From Theocolax elegans (taxonomy: Eukaryota; Arthropoda; Insecta; Hymenoptera; Cerocephalidae), in NCBI GenBank assembly GCA_026168455.1, contig CM047426.1, positions 52,063,085-52,127,084 on the forward strand: 64,000 nt of DNA, in the 5' to 3' direction. The number at the start of each line of letters is the position of its first letter. Within the stretch, counting starts at the first letter, position 1. Positions 20,481-31,752 of the stretch are shown in pieces. The notes beneath the pieces are model-generated. The model did not search any database and was not told the origin of the DNA. It saw nothing but the letters and a program-made list of their open reading frames with translations. The position numbers and the translations under genes are program-made.

Positions 20481-23400
20481 ACTAACAATTCATTCTCCAT
20501 TTTTCATGTAAATATTAACCGGCTAAAAACACATTTCTCATCTATTGAATCACTTATTCTTCCATTGAATCAGGATATCATTTCATTTTCAGAAACTTTT
20601 CTCACAGAGTATGACTCCTCCAGCATGCTGGACCTCCCTGGCTACACATTGCACATATTGGACCGGGTGGGTAAGGAGGGGGTGGGGGTGTAGCCGCCTA
20701 TGTCAAGAGTAATCTTGATGTTAGGCTCGTGGCTCACTCTGACCCTGTCTTTTCAAACACCCCGGAATTTTTAATTTTTCAAGTTAGTAACAAAGTTAGT
20801 TCGCTGCTATTTAGTGTTGTCTATAGGTGGCCCACAGCGGCCTACCCATCACAATTTTTTGATACGTTAAATAATTTTTTACATACTTGTGACCAGGTAG
20901 TCATCACAGGCGACTTTAATATTAATATGTGCTGTGGGGACGGGGCGTCCGCCATGTTGGAATCATACATAAATTCACTTAACCTCTTCCTTATTAAATC
21001 GGAACCTACGCATCATGCGCATTTCACCAACCATTCATCTCATACCTGGCTGGATTTATTTATAACGCGTAATCCTCCGCCAGATTATTCTTATTCTAAA
21101 TCTTCAGTTCCTTTTGCAGCAGGACATGATTTCATTGTATTAACTTTTGATTTTACTAAACCATTGTTGGCGGTAAAGAAAATTTGGTCACGGAATCTCG
21201 CTGTAATTGATCCGCCAGAGGCAGCTGCTCTTTTCTCCGTTACTTTTAGTCAGTTTTTGGCTCATTCAAGCACTGCCACCGAGTCATCTTCACCTTCAAT
21301 TTCTCACCCATCAACCTCGTCGTCTGGCCGTTCACCTTCCTCCTCTCAACACACGTCAATGCCTTGTTCTTCGACCGCCGCTACTATCAACATCCTAATC
21401 TCAAACCTGGTTTCAGCTACCCTACATACTTTTCACTCCCTCGCTCCCGCCAAACTCATCACCATCAAAAATATCAACAAATCATGGATCACACCTCATA
21501 TTAAGCAAAATATTAAATATCGTAACATGGCATATAAAAGATATTTGGCCACGGGCCTGAGCTCAGACTATCAGAAGTACAGAGATTTGCGTAGTCTGGT
21601 TGGAAATGACATAGATTCCAATAAATTTTCGTACTATAACAATAGGATCAATTCAGCCTCTAATTCGGCTAATATGTGGAAAGAGCTCAGGAACATGGGT
21701 CTCGTATGTAAAACGTTTAAATCACCTCTAAGTATTTTTTCACCCGATCAGCTCACTATCCACTATGCTTCTATTTCATATTCACCGAGTCCTTTCCCTC
21801 TTACCCAATTTCAATCTCTCATTTCATCAGTAGACATTTTGCCCTCATCCTACCCATTAATTTCCTTTCACTTTACCCCTACCACCTCGTATAAAGTCCT
21901 CTCTACTATTTCAAGGGCCACCTCCAAGGCTACTGGGTATGATGGAATCTCTGTTCCAATGTTGAAACTGTTAGCTGCTCAATTGGCACCGCATCTTACT
22001 GATCTGTTCAACTTATCTCTCTCAACGGGAGTTTTTCCAAAGCCTTGGACTAGGTCTCTCCTTTTCCCTCTAGCAAAGTCGAACAGAGTGATATCGCCGT
22101 CTGATACTAGGCCTATAGCAAAGCTCTGTGAAGTCTCCAAGATCTTAGAAAAATTAGTTCACGAACAACTCACAGATTATCTTAATGGTAATAATTTAAT
22201 TATTGAGAGACAAGCAGGATTCCGCCGGGGGCATAGTACCCAGACGGCTTTGATCGGTGTCTTAGATGACGTTAGGAGAGCCATAGACAAACGAATGATC
22301 ACCATCTTAATTTTATTTGATTTTTCGAAAGCGTTTGACTCGGTGCCACATGACCTGATGCTTTGTAAATTACGCACTTTAGGTTGCTCGGACACGGTTC
22401 TCTCGTGGTTCTACTATTATCTGGTTGGACGTCACCAATCAGTGGTGGAGGAGCTGGGAGGAGGTTCGGCCTGGCTTGACGCGTCTAGGGGGGTGCCGCA
22501 GGGCAGTGTCCTCGGCCCACTCTTATTTTCTATTTTTATTAATGACCTCCCGCGAGTGTTAAAACATTCCAACCATATGATTTTCGCGGATGAGACCCAG
22601 ATCTATCACTCGTTCTACCCAACTGATCTTGCTCAGGGTGTACAAAGGATTTCGGAAGACGCTAATGCGATAGACAACTGGGCGAGATTGAATGGTCTAA
22701 ATTTAAATGTTAAAAAGACGAAAGTGATGATCTTGGGAAGTCAGGCTTTCATCTCGCGCATTGACTTTGATTCTGCCCCGAAGGTTTCAATAGGGAATGA
22801 TTTACTTAACTATGAATCTGAGGTTAAATCTTTGGGCATATGGATTACACCCACACTAGACTGGTCTCGTCAGGTCGCATCTGTGTCGCAGCGAGTTCAC
22901 GGAGTTCTTCACTCCTTAAGATTTTTTAAAAGAGCGCTTTCACGTAAAAACAGAAAGAGCCTCGTCGAAGCTCTAATATTCCCGCATTTCGACTACGCCT
23001 GTGCTGTTTACCACGATCTGGATGCTACCAGAAATTAGAAATTAAAGCGTCTACTAAATGTGTGCGTTCGCTTTGTATGGGGTAATATTCCATGGCGGGA
23101 ACATGTGACACCGTACCGTCTTAAGTTTGGCTGGCTGTCGGTCGAGCTTAGAAGATCCCTTTTTATTGCTACCTGTGCATATAACATCATCTCCCATAAT
23201 TCCCCTTCCTATATTGCAAGTCATTTCATTATTCGCGATGCTTCATTTCCTGCCCGTTCTTCCTCACGTCTCCTACCCTCATCCCTTTTCTATCTTCCTC
23301 CTCCGACTGAGGCTCTTAACAATTCCTTCATTATCACTGCTTCTCGCCTCATCAACCATCTTCCTTTACAAACTTTGATCCTCTCCTCTTTAATTCTTTC

Positions 23401-23502
23401 AAAGCCTCACTCATATCGTATCTTACTGAGCTCGATCGTCAGAGTTGGGAAGCGAGAGTGGTAAATGAGGGAATCGTCTGCCCTTCCCTGCCGGATTTTT
23501 GA
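20481..23502 (+). pseudogene. LINE-e ORF2: endonuclease + reverse transcriptase, inactivated
   Basis: CR1/L2-like ORF2. The endonuclease part carries FHVNINRLK, SETF, GDFNIN, LDLFIT and AGHD motifs. RT follows with DGISVPMLK, RRGHSTQTALIG, DFSKAFDSVPH and GVPQGSVLGPLLFSIFINDLP. The YxDD-type site reads FADE (Glu codon 22592-22594), so the second catalytic Asp is lost. There is a frameshift in a G-rich run at about 20675-20690, a TAG at 23036-23038 where the homologue has Leu, and a further frameshift near 23365. In the restored frame the end is the conserved LDRQSWEARVVNEG block and the stop is TGA at 23500-23502. Domain order is complete, but four lesions make it non-functional. Its sister copies are LINE-c and LINE-g. 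Confidence 0.92.
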
Positions 23503-23816
23503 TTGTGCGATTTAGATTCTATTTAGTTAAGTTTAATTTTATTGTATTTTATCCTATTCTATTACTGCAGTTGATACAATGCGTTTCCATTTTCTTTGTA
23601 CAATGCGACTTTTATTTATTTATTACGTTTCATTGTTATTACTTGTAAATATTTTTTTTTTTATTTTTATAGAAATTTTATTGTTGTTATTTGTTATTTT
23701 TTATTATATTTTATACTTTTTTATGGATCAACATGTTGTTGCTAGAACTCTTTCAAGAGTTCATTTGTGTATACGGGGTTTCACCCCAATTTACCGAAAA
23801 TAAAGAAAATCAAATC
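23503..23816 (+). mobile_element. LINE-e 3' UTR and terminal hairpin
   Basis: T-rich UTR ending in GGGG-TTTCA-CCCC (23775-23787), AATAAAG at 23799, then (AAATC)n leading into the TC tract. Short frames here are spurious. Confidence 0.85.
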
Positions 23817-23900
23817 AAATCTCTCTCTCTCTCTCATTCTCTCTCGCTCAGTCTCTCTCACTCTCTCTGTAAATCATTCTCACTCACTCTCTCTTTACAT
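23817..23900. repeat. TC tract between LINE-e and LINE-f
   Basis: (TC)n with CATTC and CACTC variants. LINE-f begins directly after it with a 5'-truncated 3' UTR. Confidence 0.85.
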
Positions 23901-24210
23901 TTTATATTTTATTTTATATTTTATATTGTTATTGTTATGTTTACTTTACAGTTTTTATTTTTTTATTGTTATTATATTTTTATTCAATTTTTATTGCTAT
24001 TATTTTTATTTATTTATTCAATTATCTGTTTATATGTTTATCTGTGTATTTATGATCCCATGTTACTTTGTTATATCTTCTCGAGCGTGATGAGTGTTTG
24101 GTTTTGATTACTTTTATATTTACGCTGTATTTTATTTTATTTGGTACTGCGCATATTATATTCATAATATGTATACGAGGATTTTTCCCCGTAATACCAA
24201 ATAAAGATTC
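23901..24210 (+). mobile_element. LINE-f, 3' UTR only
   Basis: T-rich sequence ending in a degenerate hairpin (ACGAGG...CCCCGT, 24175-24192), AATAAAG and (ATCT)n, then TC. Same 3' arrangement as LINEs e and g, so a severely 5'-truncated copy. Confidence 0.75.
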
Positions 24211-24263
24211 TATCTATCTCATTCTCTCTCTCTCTTTCTCTCTCTCTGTCATTCTCTCTCTTT
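24211..24263. repeat. TC tract between LINE-f and LINE-g
   Basis: (TC)n with CATTC variants. LINE-g starts inside its RT immediately after. Confidence 0.85.
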
Positions 24264-25230
24264 GGGTAAATTGGGTGTCCAACGAATTACACATGATGCA
24301 AATGCGGTTGCTTCCTGGGCTTCCCAAAATGGTTTAGACCTAAACGTTAGTAAAACTAAAGTAATGATCCTGGGCAGTAAAGCATATGTTTCGCGTATAG
24401 ATCTAACCACTGCCCCGCGTGTTAAGCTTTTGAATAATTATCTCCACTACGAAAATCAAGTGAAATCACTAGGCGTCTGGCTGCTGCCCACTCTGGACTG
24501 GTCCAAGCACGTTTTAGCTATATCTCAGAGGGTACACGGTATTTTACGCTCTCTGCGTTTTCATAGACGCGCTTTCTCCAGGAATACCCGTAAATATCTC
24601 ATTGAAGCCTTGATATTGCCTCATTTTGATTACGCTTGTGCAGTTTATAACGACTTGGACCAGACTAGAAACTTAAAGCTTCAAAGGCTCCTCAATGCCT
24701 GTGTGAGATTTGTTTGGGGAAATTTAAATAGATATGATCATGTAACGCCCTATAGGTTAAAGTTGGGCTGGCTATCTGTGGAGTCGAGACGACTATTTTT
24801 TATCTCCTCTTTATCGTATAACATTTTGTCGCATAATTCTCCTCATTACCTATCCGATCATTTCATTAGACTTAATAGCTTAACCGATCAACGCATTTCA
24901 TTTCGTCATCCTCCTAAACCATTGACTTACCTCCCTCCTCGCACTGAATCACTTCACAAATCATTTGTCATCACGGCCACTAAACTGTTAAATTCGCTTT
25001 CCATCACGTCATTTGACCCATCTCTCATCATCACTTTCAAATCATCTACTTTCGCCCATTTTCTTCATCTCGACTCCATAGCTTGGGAGGAAAGAGTAAC
25101 TCGCGAAAATTTAATCCGTCCCCACTTAAGCGATGTAAATGATATTAGTAGTAATTTAAATAACATCGGCAACGTAAATGATGTATGTAATGATGTATCA
25201 GTATTAACTATTGTGAACGCCGAAGCTTAA
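24264..25230 (+). pseudogene. LINE-g ORF2 C-terminal part (open, 5'-truncated)
   Basis: Open frame of about 320 residues beginning after the RT catalytic site. It has ANAVASWASQNGLDLNVSKT, VMILGSKAYVSRIDL, SLGVWLLPTLDWSKHV, PHFDYACAVYNDL, VRFVWGN, PYRLKLGWLSVESRR and a FVITATKLLNSL block. The stop at 25228-25230 follows an Asn/Val-rich tail that differs from LINEs c and e. The frame itself is intact, so this copy is probably the youngest of the chain, but without endonuclease or RT palm it cannot move itself. The 5' truncation is at the TC tract. Confidence 0.9.
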
Positions 25231-25617
25231 AGCTTATTACACGCTGTGATACCTCATTTTTGTTTCTTTATTTATTGTTTTCATTCTCTCATATTTTTTC
25301 ACCATCTCATTTTATTTTTATTATTATTCTATTTTTATTATTTTATTTTTACTATTCTTGTATTTTATTGTTATATTTTTAACTATTCATCCGTCGTTAT
25401 ATTTTCGCTTTTTAATCATATGTTTTATATATTTATATTGTTTTTACCTGCGTTTTTATTTATATTTTTGTATTTTCTATTGTTATTTTTATTTTGTTAA
25501 TTTATATTTGTTATTTTTATTTTTACACCTTTGTACTTTTCAGCGATGTATAATTTTTGTGTTTACGGGGTTTCTACCCCAATAACCTAATAAAGTATTC
25601 TATTCTATTCTATTCTA
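25231..25617 (+). mobile_element. LINE-g 3' UTR and terminal hairpin
   Basis: T-rich UTR, then GGGG-TTTCTA-CCCC (25567-25580), AATAAAG and (ATTCT)n merging into (TC)n. It is nearly identical in plan to LINE-e. Confidence 0.85.
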
Positions 25618-25645
25618 TTCTCTCTCTATCTCATTCTCTCTCTCA

Positions 25646-25679
<34 letters not shown>

Positions 25680-25975
25680 TTCTCTCGCTCATTCTCTCTC
25701 TCTTTCTCTCTCTCTCTCTCATTCTCTCTCTCTATCTCATTCTCTCTCTCATTCTCTCTCTCTATCTCATTCTCTCTCTCATTCTCTCTCTCTCTCATTC
25801 TCTCTCTTTCTCACATTCTCTCTCTATCTCTCTCATTCTCTCTCTTTCTCACTTTCTCTCTCTCTCTCATTCTCTCTCTCTCTTTCTCTCTCATTTTCAC
25901 TATCTGCCTATCTGACTCTCTATCTCTTCCTCTCACTGTCTCTCTCGCTCTATCTCATTCTCTCTCACGCCATGA
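25618..25975. repeat. TC-rich tract at the end of the plus-strand LINE chain
   Basis: About 350 bp of (TC)n with frequent CATTC, TATC and CACTC interruptions. The long Ser/Leu frame is low complexity. Confidence 0.9.
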
Positions 25976-27190
25976 TGATGTTTGTCGGACGGATGGACGG
26001 ACATTATAATTTATCGTTTTTTTTAATATCAGTAAATAATTATAATAGTAATTTTTTTGTCAGTGATATAAAGCATTAACTTATGTAAGACATATTTATC
26101 ATAAAATATATATGCTTTAAGTATTTTTCGCAAGAATTGGGGAATTTTTACAAAATCGCTCAAAAAGATAACTTTAATATAATGTAGATTTTCAGTTATA
26201 CTCATAGTCAGCGATCTCAAAAACCCCTATATACCATAAAACCTGTACCAAAACATGAAATTTTTTATGATTTCTTGAGTTTTTACAAATTAAAGAATAC
26301 CATCTGAAAGTTTGGACGATACCTGTTTCTCAAAGACCATTCCAAAAAGCGTTTCTTTTAGCAAATAATTATAAAATTTTGGCATTTTAGAAAAATTATT
26401 TATAACTTTTTTTAAAAGAATTGGACACTAATGTTTACAACGGCATGCGAAAGAGCAGAAAGAATACTTTGGAAATATGTGTTGATCAATTTTTTGAATT
26501 AATTTTTTATCATTATATTTAACGTTCAGGAACGTATTAAATAAGTGTTCATTTGGACCGAAAAAGGTTAAGTGGCGCAATTTCTCATTACTTAAGATTA
26601 TGAACTATGTATTATTATTTAGTATTTATGAATAGAATATTAAATTTATATTAATTATATTTAGTTCACTAAATTAATTTGTTTTTAAGCAAAACACTAA
26701 ATTTTTTATGTTCTGTCAACGATCTACTTCTTACTTTTGATACTTTTCTTTTTTTAAACCTTTTACGCCTAAATTTTTCCTGTTCAAAAATATAGAAATA
26801 TATTAAATCCACATTGTTATTTATTAATTAATTAATAGAAAAAACTAAGAAAAATCATTTTTCATTATAATCTGTTTCAACAAATTGTGACTAAAAAATT
26901 TATTTTTTTATTTTTGCATGTAGTGTGTTAGAGCTTAATTGATATATAATTATCTAAAAATAGGGACAAAATACTCTTAAGACATTATATAATAATATGA
27001 GTACAATATTATAGAATTAAATGTTTTATGAGTGTTTCTAAAAAATTGACATGTCCGAAAAATTTGTTAATTTTAGTTTTTTACCATTAAAAAAAGTTCT
27101 AAAAATATTTAAAAACTTTTTTTTAATCAAGAAGTAGACACTATAATCTTTCAATTACGATATTGTGAGTTAAAAAATATTCGTTAGAAT
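25976..27190. other. AT-rich stretch without recognised genes
   Basis: I see no convincing coding sequence, TIR or tandem repeat in this 1.2 kb. Confidence 0.5.
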
Positions 27191-27990
27191 TATGACAAGG
27201 TATGTTATACCTGTCAAATATTAATAAGCGAGCGAGTTCCAATATAAGCTAGCCTACCTACCCTCACATCTCTAAACCTACCTAACCTAACCATAAGCTC
27301 CCCAAATTCCCAATACTTCTCCTGGTTCCTCCAACGTAGCACAATGACCAGAGAAGCAGCCTACGATGGCCCAGGGTGCCAGGCTGAGCATATAATAAAT
27401 AGTAAATAATAATCCCAATTAGGAGGAGACAAGAAAGCATGTAGTTGCACAGAGTAATTGGCAGCTACATGCTAGGAGAGGATAGAAGTGAGGTTGTGGT
27501 AATCATAACATTACCATAACTTTCAATTAATAACTAATATTAGAGACGCAGCACTCCCTCGAGAGCTATATATTTACCCAGGAAGCAGTCAGAAATTCCC
27601 GCAGCCTTCAAGAACAGCAGCAGCAAGGACCGACGCGCACCAGCTGAGCGGCCGCCGTGAAAGCGAGTGAGAATGAAGAGTCGAGTATTGGCCATCCCGT
27701 CTGCACCTGTAACGGAGTGGACTTATTAGCCGATACGTTAATATAAAGGAACGATCATAAAGGTTTACCTGGTCAACAGCATCACCAGGAACACCGTCCT
27801 CTCCGTAGGAAGCAGCAGCCCAGGCAATATTGTCCGCTTCGGTAAACTCGCGAGCACTCACGAGGTTACACGAGGCTCGCGAGACGACGGCGGCCGACGG
27901 GCGACTCGACACGAGAGGCTGCACGCGCACGTCGGGCCCGAGCAACGAATCCGAGCCAGGGTTGCCAGATGGCGATTTTTTCTCCTTGTT
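27191..27990 (-). mobile_element. LTR-like element 8, one end recognised (right end uncertain)
   Basis: The left edge TATGACAAGGTAT-GTT-ATACCTGTCA has the same GACA...TGTC terminal hairpin as the family's 3' ends, read on the minus strand. CCTACC/CCTAACC repeats follow, as in the element at 52978. A hairpin GGTAATCATAACATTACC (27499-27516) and a GC-rich zone at 27600-27960 look like the family's interior. I could not find a convincing right terminus or TSD. Confidence 0.4.
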
Positions 27991-28027
27991 GCTCTTGCTT
28001 AATAAACATCAATATATCAATATAGCA

Positions 28028-28682
28028 GTTTATAAAATAAAATAATTGTACACGTCAAGCGTGACGTATAATTTACTTAGTTAATAGCAGAGAAGCCGTA
28101 GCCATTTTCCCCTCCCCCCCGCGTGAAGCACACATACGGGAAGGAGGAAGAAGCCGCATGGCCATATTTTCGGCCATCTTTAATTATAAACACGAGGCAT
28201 TAAAATTTTATATATTTAATATTAATTAATTTAACGTGTTTTATATATTAAAATGGCGGTGTAGTATAATAATTTGGCCGATGCTGCAGCTATTTCGGGA
28301 TTTACTATAAACTTTTTTCTTTGCGGCAAAAATAAAAATAAATTAGCAGCAGCGATTATTAATTATAATAAAAAATATATCTATAGTTAATCTATGGTTA
28401 ATTAGCAGCAAATAGTTATATTTTTTTTAAATAAGTGATAATTGGAAATTTTGTTTTCTTTATATTAAGCAGCAGCAATTTATAAAATAAAATAATTGTA
28501 CACGTCAAGCGTGACGTATAATTTACTTAGTTAATAGCAGAGAAGCCGTAGCCATTTTCCCCTCCCCCCCGCGTGAAGCACACATACGGGAAGGAGGAAG
28601 AAGCCGCATGGCCATATTTTCGGCCATCTTTAATTTATAAACACGAGGCATTAAAATTTTATATATTTAATTAATTAATTTA
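28028..28682. repeat. About 200-bp direct repeats at 28028-28227 and 28486-28682
   Basis: Both copies run from TATAAAATAAAATAATTG through CACGTCAAGCGTGACGTATA, a run of C's, and GCCGCATGGCCATATTTTCG to ACGAGGCATTAAAATTTT, 458 bp apart. Few differences are visible, so the duplication is recent. It may be an internal duplication of a retrotransposon leader upstream of the gag-like frames. Confidence 0.9.
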
Positions 28683-29747
28683 ATAATTAATATAATTATT
28701 AAAATTCTTTTTCTTTTCTTTAAATAACATTTTGACGCAATATAACTTGTTTTTTTTTGTGTTTAAAGTATAATACAGTACGTAGATAGTATTTTCTATA
28801 TTAAAATTAAGCAGCAAGAAGCAATAAAATATTTATATTTTATAATTTGATTTAAGCAACTGTAGCTAGAAAACACATATATATTTTAATAATAATATTT
28901 CATATAATTTGTGCACAATATTTCTTTATAATTTATAATACTTGTATTTATTTTCTAACACGCAATTTAACATTTGTTTCGCTTTTCCCCCCCTCTTTCT
29001 TATCGCAGCCATACCATTTATTATTATAACCCGTTATTTCAAATTTTGCATTGTGCTATCAACAAAAAAAAATTTTTGTTGTTTTATATAATTTAGCCCT
29101 TATATATTACATATATATTCCTATAATTAATTAAGTGCATTTAATAATTAACAGTGAGCAATATACTTAAAGATTTTTATTTTTTTCTGGCAGAAGCTGC
29201 AGTTTAATTAATAAATAATTTTGCAATCCCGTATTTAATTAATACATAATAAATAAAAATTTTTCCTTTTCGTGCAAATTGAAAACATTATTTTTTGTTT
29301 TTGTTTTCTTATTTTCCCTGAGGCAGCCAAATAATTAACATTAATAAAACTACAATTTTGCTTTTAACAAATTAACAAATTAAGCAAATTATCACATAAA
29401 AAAACATTGTCTCCTTCTTTTCATTTGCTTTTCAACTAATTACTCTTAGTAACCACATTTCGCAGCAAACTATATATAATTTTTACGCCCTTCCCGACTA
29501 GCAGCCGAAAACCTAAAAACCCGATATATTGTTATTACCTTTGCCTGATTTACCTTATTTTGGATTGTTTCTCCCCTGAATAATATTTAAGAAGATAGCC
29601 AGCTTGTAAGAAATTTCAGATTTAATTTTTATTGTAACGTTGGGCTGTTAGTTTAATTGCATTAAGTATTGAGCTGCAGATTTATTGCGCGTAACTTAAA
29701 CCCTCCCCTTCTTAATTATTGATAGAATAATTAAATTAATATTCAAA
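28683..29747. other. AT-rich leader with dispersed GCAGC motifs
   Basis: No reading frame. GCAGC, often AAGCAGC or TAGCAGC, recurs about ten times between 28280 and 29520 in otherwise AT-rich DNA, and continues into the gag-like frames. It is likely the untranslated leader of the retrotransposon. Confidence 0.45.
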
Positions 29748-30681
29748 ATGGCGGCCAACTACAAATTAGGTAGTAAAATAAATATTGATAATGTAGCACA
29801 AGGTGCAGCAATAATTAGGCGCATCATAAATAATCCCGCCGATGGGAAAATTACAATTTACTGTAATCAGCTAGATATGAACATCGACGATGATATACGT
29901 ACAATTGAGATCGCGAACGCCGTCTCCAGCTGAGCAAGAGCAGCAAAGATTTCTGTTGGAACCAATCATTCCAGAATTATTATATACATCGCCAAGCACA
30001 ACAGTATCGTTATTGGGAATAAACTCAACGTCGTATTACCTAATTATCACGCTTGCTCCAACCATCCCGAGAGATGAAAACTTATCAAATAACCCTTTTA
30101 TACTAAATACAACTCCTGCAGCAACACAAAGCACACACATTTATAAGAACTCGCAGGCAAGAACGACAAGCAGCAGACAACCCTCAGCATTTAGACCAGT
30201 GCAACAAAGACCAGCTGAGCAAAGAGTAAACGAACGTAACCATACGAACCCTAATGACCCGAGAAGCAGCACACACACAAACAGCAGCAGAAGAAATCTT
30301 CCCAGCGTGCAATGGAAAGATGAATTAGTAGCGCAGCAGCAACGACGAGAACAAGCACACCAGAGCAGCATATCCGACGAGCCTCAAATCCAGAATCTAA
30401 ACCCGGAAACACATACAACATTTAGCATCCCCCCTCCCCAGCAGCAGCAATATCCCCAACAGCAGCAGCCGCAGCAGCAAGCAAATTCGTCGATGCCATA
30501 TTTTAGGAATTGTTATTCCAATTGCAAAATAGAAAGAAGCCAATATGATAATTTTGCGCAGCTACAAAAGCTAGGCAAAAAGGAAGAAGCTAGGCGGTTA
30601 CTCGACGAGACATACAAGCCACCACCAACATTGCAAGGTTATGGCTTAGCAAAATATCGTTACGTCGACCCGAAGCAGTAA
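29748..30681 (+). pseudogene. LTR-retrotransposon gag-like region (two overlapping frames)
   Basis: A 61-residue frame starting MAANYKLGSK (29748-29933) overlaps a 263-residue frame (29890-30681), so a frameshift is likely. The second is Pro/Gln/Ser/Asn-rich with poly-Gln stretches and ends in a short, charged, more ordered block (NFAQLQKLGKKEEARRLLDE). Composition and position before a zinc-knuckle/protease segment support gag. No capsid homology motif was recognised, so the function is inferred from context. Confidence 0.5.
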
Positions 30682-31015
30682 AAACCGCACAGCCTAGCAG
30701 CAGTAAGCAGCTCAAGCAATCCCAAATACTCACACCCTCCCCAAACCCCCAGAGAGCATATATCCATCCCCAAATATAACCAAAAGCAGCAGTATAAGAA
30801 GCCCAGCAGCCCCCAACCAAAAAGAGCAGCGCCAAATTTCCCTAAATATGAAGAAGCAACAAAACGCGATTCCCCGAGGCCAAGCAACAGTATAAGCAGC
30901 AACGACTCCACAAAGGCCCGAAGCGCCAACGAGCCAAAATCAGCAGCAACCAAGGAGCAATCATAGAGCAGCAATACGAGTACCGATAATCCCCAACCAC
31001 CCTAGGAAGCAGAAA

Positions 31016-31122
31016 GAGCCCTGCTTTATTTGTGATAAATTGGGTCACTAGGCAGCAGAGTGCTCTCAGGTATTCTGCTATGGTTGTGGAGACCAGGGAG
31101 TCTACATAAGAGACTGCCCTAA
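31016..31122 (+). pseudogene. Nucleocapsid-type zinc knuckles, damaged
   Basis: The frame carries CFICDKLGH then, after a stop codon, AAEC: a CX2CX4HX4C knuckle broken by one TAG. A second, CYGCGDQGVYIRDC, has Val in place of His. Two tandem CCHC knuckles between gag and protease are typical of Ty3/gypsy-like elements. Confidence 0.7.
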
Positions 31123-31752
31123 ATGCACCATGAAGAAGCTGGGAAACGGCAGCCAGAGGAAATAAGGACCCGTATTTTCTCACCCAAACCCCCCATAGGG
31201 TCTCATCCCTCCCAATTAGCAGCTAACAAGTCCCTTATTCAGCAAATTCCCGGCATTGATGCCCGTTCATTTTTTAACATAGAGCTCAACGGACACAAGC
31301 TCATAGCACTGCTCGATGATGGGGCAGTGCACTCCTTTATAGGTAAAGGAATGAGTAAGGTGCTCCAAAAGAAGCTCAGGAGATCTGACTGCAAAGCAGT
31401 AAAAGTAGCAGACGGTACAATGGTACCAATCCAATGTATTATAATAGACGTCTCAATAAGTATTGACGGCGGCAATATACTAATGCCTTTTCAAGTAGCA
31501 GACGATCTACAGTATGATTGCATACTGGGGATCGATTTTAAGCGCAAAGTCATCATGAGGATAAATTATGAAAAGGATACGAGGTGGACTCCTAAGGGCA
31601 TTACGCATCATTTTTATCCTCATGGCGAAGACCCAAGCTACATACCAGCCCTAGCTAGCATTGGAGGACTCAAAAGAGCTACCCCTTCAAAAGAAAAAAT
31701 TTTGCAGCAGCTTCTTGATGAAATGATTCCCGCAGCCCCCAAGGTACATTAG
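31123..31752 (+). pseudogene. Retropepsin (aspartic protease) of the LTR retrotransposon
   Basis: Open frame of 209 residues. The active-site region reads ALLDDGAVHSFIG (Asp codon 31315-31317; Asp instead of Thr in the usual D-T-G). VADGT and then YDCILGIDF follow, the latter matching the hydrophobic-ILG signature at the retropepsin C-terminus. Retropepsins cut the Gag-Pol polyprotein. Reverse transcriptase should follow, but the sequence after 31752 has no RT, so the element is internally deleted. Confidence 0.75.

Noticed and set aside
25557..26009. 150-residue Ser/Leu-rich plus frame
   Set aside because: Translation of the TC tract at the end of LINE-g.
30590..31183. Cys/Leu-rich minus frames opposite the retrotransposon
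   Set aside because: Antisense of CAG-rich gag/knuckle sequence.
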